Assembly (NCBI GenBank): GCA_033002965.1
Contig: JAURVB010014533.1
Location: forward strand, 1 to 64,000
Direction: 5' to 3'
From: Piper betle
Taxonomy: Eukaryota > Streptophyta > Magnoliopsida > Piperales > Piperaceae
DNA: 64,000 nucleotides
The notes below the pieces were generated by a model. It was not told the DNA's origin. It did not search any database and was given only the letters and a program-made list of their open reading frames with translations. Position 1 is the stretch's first letter; each line of letters opens with the position of its first letter. Both the position numbers and the translations under genes were made by a program. Below are positions 58,744-64,000 of this stretch, piece after piece.

Positions 58744-60730
58744 TCAAAGAGTCATATAGTCCGGCGGGGGACGCACGACGGGCATGGATGTCATGGTTCT
58801 GTTCCCTGACAAAACATAGGGAGCAACCGTGTCCTCCACCTGAACTGGGTCTGGAACTTGCAACACCTTCTCAGCCACAACTCTATCACCTTCCACCTTA
58901 CCCAAGACCTCAAAAAACATCCGAATAGTCTCTGGCTTTGTCCTCCACTCGGGGAAGGAAGACCAATCCATCTCCCCTTCCTTGATCTTCCTATCCACTC
59001 TGAAACCCATCTTGATTGATGTCTGCGCAGAAACATCCGCTTTTACCAGACGGAACGAGCCTGCTTTCTTGGCCTTATCTCCAAGAACAGAGTATAGCAA
59101 ACTCTCAAATCCTTGTAAGTTGGAATTCGAGGCATCGAGAGAAGGAATTGGCCACAGTGTCGAGAAACGGCTTGGCGTCAAAATGGTGTGCCCCTTAACA
59201 TCTTCTTCCACCGGAACCAAAGGAATAGTAGTGGACTTTGCTTTTGAGAGCTCAACGAGACCATGGCCAAGGCGTTTGAGCTTAAGCTTGGATGCAGAAG
59301 CCGACGAAGGAGACGTAAGGGAAGTGGGACCAACAATTCTCAAGGAGAGAAGAGGCTTCTTCTCAGATATGGAAGTGAGGCGCAGGTGGTTTGCAAGAGT
59401 GAGAAGCCCGGAAGCAAGTCTACCATCAGAGGTTCCGTTAAGAGGGAGAGGAAGGTCTAGTGGGTGGCGTAGGCTAACCGATCGAGCTCCTGTAACAGTC
59501 ACCACAGCGCCCTCGGCAAGCATTACCTTCTTAACTATGCCAGCATCCACATCATGCTGCAATTTGGAACAAATTTGTCATCAGAATGCCAACAAATTAT
59601 AAGACAAAAAGTATTTCACTTCTGTCAGGCACTTTACACATCTAACATGTTTTGAACCTGGGAAGACAAGGAATGGGGTAAAAAAATTTCAAACTTGAAT
59701 CATCAGAGCAATGCCAACCACATTCTCACGTAGACAAATGTCCAAACACTACTCGCATTCTCAAAACATTGAAAGCTATAACTTTTAATGCCTCATAGGT
59801 TACATTTCACAAATTCATAAATTAGTATCCATCCATTAATAGGAAATTGCAAATATCATTTACTTTGCCCTCCAAATGCCTTGTTGATCCAATTATATCA
59901 AATGCTAAAGGTGGATGTCAAACAACAGATCACAAATAGTAATTAGCAGAAAAAATTACCGGTAGCGATACTCTCATATCATCTCCATCTTGAATCCATA
60001 GCTCCATCGGCCCCGCAAGCTGGAAAGGTGCCAACACCGGCAAGGCACGCCCGGCGGAGGTGCCGGCCTTGGCCAAACTAGTGTCCCCCGCCGCCGGGTG
60101 CTCGGTCCTAAAGATGGGCAAGTCGACATACTCCCACCGACTCACATCCTCCAGAAGCTTGATCGGATACATCTTCTTCCCCACCTCAATGTCGAACTCG
60201 TACGCCAAAGAGTGGCCGACCTGCGCGTCCCGGAGGTCGAACCCCGATATCTTCAAATCATCGGATTGAAGCCCCAATCCCTTCACGATCGCATCCTTGA
60301 GATCCTATAAAATAAAGACCCAAAGAATACCCACAATCAATCGAAAAGAGTTCGAATTCAATGCCAAGAATCCAAAGGATCTCGAAACATTGGCCATCAA
60401 AATCCCCTAGTTGAAAACAAGATTCAACCTTATTGAAATCCATCCAGAAAAAAGAGGATATATTCAATCTCCAACTTCAACAGTAACAAAGCCAAACATA
60501 TCCAACAAAAAAAATTAATACGAAAGAACCAATCCCCAATCCAAGAAACAAACGAATTTATCATAATAATAATAATAATAATAATACGCACGAAAACACA
60601 AAAACTTACTTACCGAGATCGCCTTCGGCGGCGGAGGATTAAACGCATCCGGGGAAGGCATAGACAACGCGACGCCTATAACGGAGAGGATGACGACGAA
60701 GGATGCCAAGATTTTTAGCGGGAGCGCCAT
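58744..60730 (-). CDS. TUNICAMYCIN INDUCED 1 (TIN1)-like ER-stress protein
   Basis: TIN1 is a plant-specific secretory-pathway protein induced by the unfolded protein response and linked to pollen surface formation. Its biochemical function is unknown. Exons are 60730-60614, 60304-59960 and 59556-58744, each intron falling between codons with GT/AG ends, giving 424 residues. A signal peptide (MALPLKILASFVVILSVIGVALS) is followed by a Pro-rich PSPDAFNPPPPKAIS, then DLKISGFDLRDAQVGHSLAYEF, MELWIQDGDDMRVSLP, and a long soluble C-terminal domain with SVSLRHPLDLPLPLN. No membrane helix or ER-retention tail is visible. The start at 60730 is chosen because the upstream ATG (60793) lies only about 14 bp from the TATA box. 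The family name is from memory of its wording. The promoter motifs agree with it. Confidence 0.75.
60564..60585. repeat. (TAA)n microsatellite in TIN1-like intron 1
   Basis: About seven AAT units lie in the first intron, shortly after the donor site. Confidence 0.8.
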
Positions 60731-60806
60731 GGCCGATCGCCGGAGACGAATAAGGCAGAAAGGAGGAGACAGGTACAAATTGTGCCGACGCATCGATGGC
60801 GGGTGG

Positions 60807-60814
60807 TATTTATA
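60807..60814 (-). promoter_or_regulatory. TATA box of the TIN1-like gene
   Basis: The minus strand reads TATAAATA, 77 bp before the ATG at 60730. This predicts a short 5' leader and rules out the ATG at 60793. Confidence 0.75.
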
Positions 60815-60835
60815 GGACGCGTGGGGACGACGTGA

Positions 60836-60843
60836 TGACGTGG
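60836..60843 (+). promoter_or_regulatory. UPRE-like bZIP site
   Basis: TGACGTGG lies about 25 bp upstream of the TATA box. This is the unfolded-protein-response element core bound by the bZIP28/bZIP60 class. A further CGTGATGACG context gives overlapping ACGT cores. Confidence 0.6.
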
Positions 60844-60873
60844 GAATAGCGCATAATTTGATGTCGGTGACGG

Positions 60874-60892
60874 CGTGGAGAGATGTAATTGG
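60874..60892 (-). promoter_or_regulatory. Perfect ER stress response element (ERSE)
   Basis: The minus strand reads CCAAT, nine bases, CCACG, matching the full CCAAT-N9-CCACG consensus (NF-Y plus bZIP28-type binding). It lies in gene orientation about 60 bp upstream of the TATA box. Confidence 0.8.
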
Positions 60893-62069
60893 TGGCCATT
60901 TACGAAGGCGTGGACCCTAGTCAAGAGGTGGGCTGGGCTGTTCCGCGTTACTAAGGTATCCTTTGTATTATATGCATGAATATGGGCTTTATTTACTTGC
61001 AGCCTTGGACAAATAAATTACTCATTTATGATACCCAATTTCGATAAAATAAATATTTTATAGGTAAAATATATAAATTAATTATAATCATTATTAAAAA
61101 ATATTAATCTTTCATTAAAAAATTCCTTTTTAAAAAAAAAAGCAATTTATGGGCAGATATAAGTAAGACTTTCCATCAATTTCACCTTTAAATATTTTCA
61201 TGGCAACAAATTTTTTTTACAAAAAATACAAGAAAAAGAAGAAATTTTTTTATAAGAAAATTTAACGTCATAATTAATTATATTTATATCATAACTAACT
61301 CGTTAGAAATAATAAGTTATTAAACTCTATGCATTATATAATTTTGTTTTATATTTCAAGACTTTTAAAAAAATCCTTATAGGATTGAAGAAGGTTAATG
61401 GACTTTGTGGGCATGCATATGCGTTTATTAAATTTAAATGGGTCCATGTGTTACAAGCTTTGCCCATTAAAACATAATTAAAACGTCCTTTTTAAAAAAA
61501 AATACCACGTAGGTTGTTTTACAAAACAAAAACAAAGGGAATATTATTGTCTGTCATCAACTATCAATCTCAATAGATTAGAGCTCGGACAAAAGTTGTG
61601 AGTTTTAATTTGTGAGTAACTTGAGGTTCTACAAGAGAAAGGGTGAATTCAATTATGCCACAAACTATTGGCTGTAGTCTTTGTCATTTCAAAATGGCTC
61701 TTATTTTGGGCAGATCTCATTTTGAAAATGGTTGACCTCGTTTAATTAAGAACATTGTATTTGTTAAAAAAATCACATATTTACATAATTTATAAATAGT
61801 GAAAAGACTAAGTAAAAAGTAAATGAATATACTAGGAAAAGGTAACTTTCAGCCAATCAACTCTTTTATCTAAATTTGTTAATAAATTTTTAAAAAAATT
61901 GTAGAAAAAGAGAGTTTGAGTTGGCCAAACTAAGGCCGTTGTTATGCCTATTATTGTGTACTACCAAAGATAAAATGGTTAAAATGTCCTTTTAGGGATG
62001 ATATCGATAATTTTAGTAATTTTGTGGTAATAATAAGAAGTTGAAATTGATTTTTTTTAAATTATTTGC
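60893..62069. other. AT-rich intergenic region
   Basis: No gene is recognised. The distal promoter of the TIN1-like gene may extend into the first few hundred bases. Confidence 0.5.
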
Positions 62070-62265
62070 AGTGAAATAACAAATTTAAATTATTAGAATT
62101 ATATTAGTATTTTTTAAAAAAAAACAATCAACCAAATATAAAAAGAGAAAATTTAGTATATTCTCCTCTATTAACTACATTTAAGTAAATGGATTAAAAG
62201 AATGGTTAGATTATTAGGGCAATTTTGTTTGAGTGACAAAAGATTATGATCATATTTGATGTAGA
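62070..62265. repeat. Direct repeat of about 195 bp, copy 1
   Basis: It shares with 62645-62839 the blocks ATTATATTAGTATTTTTTAA, CACATTTAAGTAAATG-type sequence, GGATTAAAAGAATGGTTAGA and CAAAAGATTA(T/C)GATCATATTT. Confidence 0.7.
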
Positions 62266-62644
62266 TGAATGGTTAGATTTTTATTGGAAAATTTTTAGCT
62301 ACACGCCCTCATTTTTTTGTGCCCTATTTTTGTCCCATTTTCATTGGGCCACTTGGAGCCTCCATGGACTCAACAAACAAGAGAATTAACTCCGTTTCAT
62401 ATTGAAAAATAACCCGGTTAACCTAAGAATGAAATTCAGTTGACAAAACATAGAAAAACACACGTGCTGTCAAAAACCCACTAAACACCTGTTGTAAAAT
62501 TTGGTTGGCATAACTCGAAAAATTCACAGGCACAAATTTTATTTTTCATTATATATTAACTTAAAAACTTAATAAGAACTTATAGTGAAATTCGGTTGAC
62601 ATAATTTTAAAAATTGACATGCATGAAATTTTATCATCTATTAT

Positions 62645-62839
62645 ATCATTTATTATTTAAATTATTATAATTATATTAGTATTTTTTAAAAAAAATACAG
62701 TCAACCATATATAAAAAGAAAAAAATAGTATACTCTCTTCTATTAACCACATTTAAGTAAATGCCAACTATTGGATTAAAAGAATGGTTAGACTACTAGG
62801 GTAATTTTCTTCGAGTAACAAAAGATTACGATCATATTT
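62645..62839. repeat. Direct repeat of about 195 bp, copy 2, cut by an LTR element
   Basis: It is the partner of 62070-62265. It stops exactly where TGTAACACCCC begins, so the LTR element inserted into this copy. It has an extra CCAACTATT insert relative to copy 1. Confidence 0.7.
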
Positions 62840-64000
62840 TGTAACACCCCGTTTCAGCTCACCCGTGAACCGACCCGGAAATGTCACCGGCGACCAAACC
62901 GTTCGCTAATCTACTAGATTCGGTTAAGCCGACCCGGATCTACTCTCGGCGTCTCAAGATGGAGATGCAAATATGAAATGCATGAATGGGAACAATTGGA
63001 TTCTAACGGAGTCCTACATGCATGCCATGACGTGCAAGCAAAGACAAGACAAAACAACAAATGAGAAACCAAAAGAAAATATATACTATTTTATGAAAAT
63101 ACGATAACACATAACAATCTACCATGACATTCAATCATTATCTCATTCGTTTTTACCTGAGCCGAGTCTGAACTCCAAGGCTCCCTACTCATTCATATTT
63201 ATCAGTTCGTTTCATAACAAGTAATTCATTCAAGCAAACACATCAAAATTATCATTTACATAACAATAACACACCATCATTATACATACGTTACACGCGG
63301 CAGGTACATGTGTGCGCGGTTCCGTGTTGCTCCTCCGCAGTCCCGACAGCTTTCATCGCTCGCATTCCTCACCTACATATATATAGAAAAACCGTCAGTA
63401 ACGAGTGTTACCGGCCCGAAAAATAACTAATATCAATCTGGCACAGGAGAGCAAACTCTCCTGTTGAATCAAAACCATATACTTCCTCAAGAACTCTCAT
63501 CAGGGCACATACGGGAGCCATTGCCGTCGAGCCGTCGCCCTCAGGTCGACAGCGTCCCCCTTCTTTCTCATTCTCATACCTTGGCCATTTCTCTATCGCT
63601 TCTCGCATCAAATTTCATTCCTTACCGCCCTCTGCACCTTCCATATTACTCCTGGCCTTGAGCACAAAGGCCGAGCACTCTCAGGCAGTCGCCTTCAGTA
63701 CCTTTTGAACCACAAGTCTAGACATGCGCTGCATTGCAGTACCCGTAAACCTCCACACTTCTCCGGGTTTGAGGAACTCAAAGGTGGAGTTGTCCGGATC
63801 CTTCGGGAACGAAGTGGGTTCTCCCCAGCTCCAGAGCCCGCTCTTCCGAGCACACGCCCTATCTGAAGACGTGGCCGCAAGTAACCCTCATCCCATCTCT
63901 CACCGAAAACGCGAAAACTATACATATATAGGCCTGGGTTGGGATTTATACAATAGGCCCGAAGGCAACTTGAGCTGGATCTGAAGTTCGAAAACAAACT
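62840..64000. mobile_element. Terminus of an LTR retrotransposon (Gypsy-like), running out of the window
   Basis: The sequence starts TGTAACACCCCG, a common beginning of plant Gypsy LTRs, and switches sharply from AT-rich DNA to a GC-richer, gene-free sequence with ACCGACCCGG motifs. Neither the other LTR end nor any coding domain is in the window, so class and orientation are not settled. The open frames inside are not credible. Confidence 0.5.

Overview
This is a nuclear segment of a flowering-plant genome. It contains intron-bearing genes, plant-specific families (LRR-XI receptor kinases, EIX/Cf-type receptor-like proteins, a TUNICAMYCIN INDUCED 1-like protein), Copia and Gypsy-type LTR retrotransposons, hAT- and FAR1-related DNA transposon remnants, and very AT-rich intergenic DNA. 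The GC-rich codon use of the RLK7-like gene would fit a monocot, but that is an inference. No rRNA, tRNA, CRISPR array or bacterial-style operon was seen.

Layout. 1-3.7 kb: AT-rich DNA with one unrecognised ORF. 3.7-9.3 kb: an old Copia element with recognisable LTRs, invaded at its RT region by a reverse-oriented, coding-poor LTR element (6.5-8.56 kb). 11.1-13.15 kb: a hAT element with a near-perfect 8-bp target duplication and a BED-finger transposase remnant. 13.9-17.0 kb (-): a CEPR1/XIP1-type receptor kinase with one frameshift. 18.3-23.6 kb (-): a fairly young but broken Copia (Tork/Tnt1-like) element. 24.8-27.6 kb (+): a decayed LRR receptor-like protein. 28.8-32.0 kb (-): an intact two-exon RLK7/IKU2-like receptor kinase. 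32.1-43.8 kb: a chain of peculiar (TA)n-bounded elements with palindromic CCGTTGGAT ends, one of them carrying a captured trihelix transcription-factor fragment, plus a FAR1-like pseudogene. 48.2-49.8 kb (-): a second decayed receptor-like protein. 52.3-53.2 kb (+): a complete three-exon BUD31 (G10) splicing-factor gene. 55.4-58.2 kb (+): a nine-exon peroxisomal malate dehydrogenase pseudogene. 58.7-60.7 kb (-): a complete three-exon TIN1-like ER-stress gene with a perfect ERSE in its promoter. 62.8 kb to the end: the terminus of another LTR element running out of the window.

Three genes look functional: RLK7-like, BUD31 and TIN1-like. CEPR1 is intact apart from a single missing base, which could be a real mutation or an assembly error. 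Two peptide-receptor kinases and two receptor-like protein pseudogenes suggest a neighbourhood that has been rich in LRR receptors. The most unusual content is the family of (TA)n-flanked fold-back elements. Each well-preserved end has the order microsatellite, terminal hairpin, then a CCGTTGGAT/ATCCAACGG palindrome, enclosing GC-rich or captured DNA.
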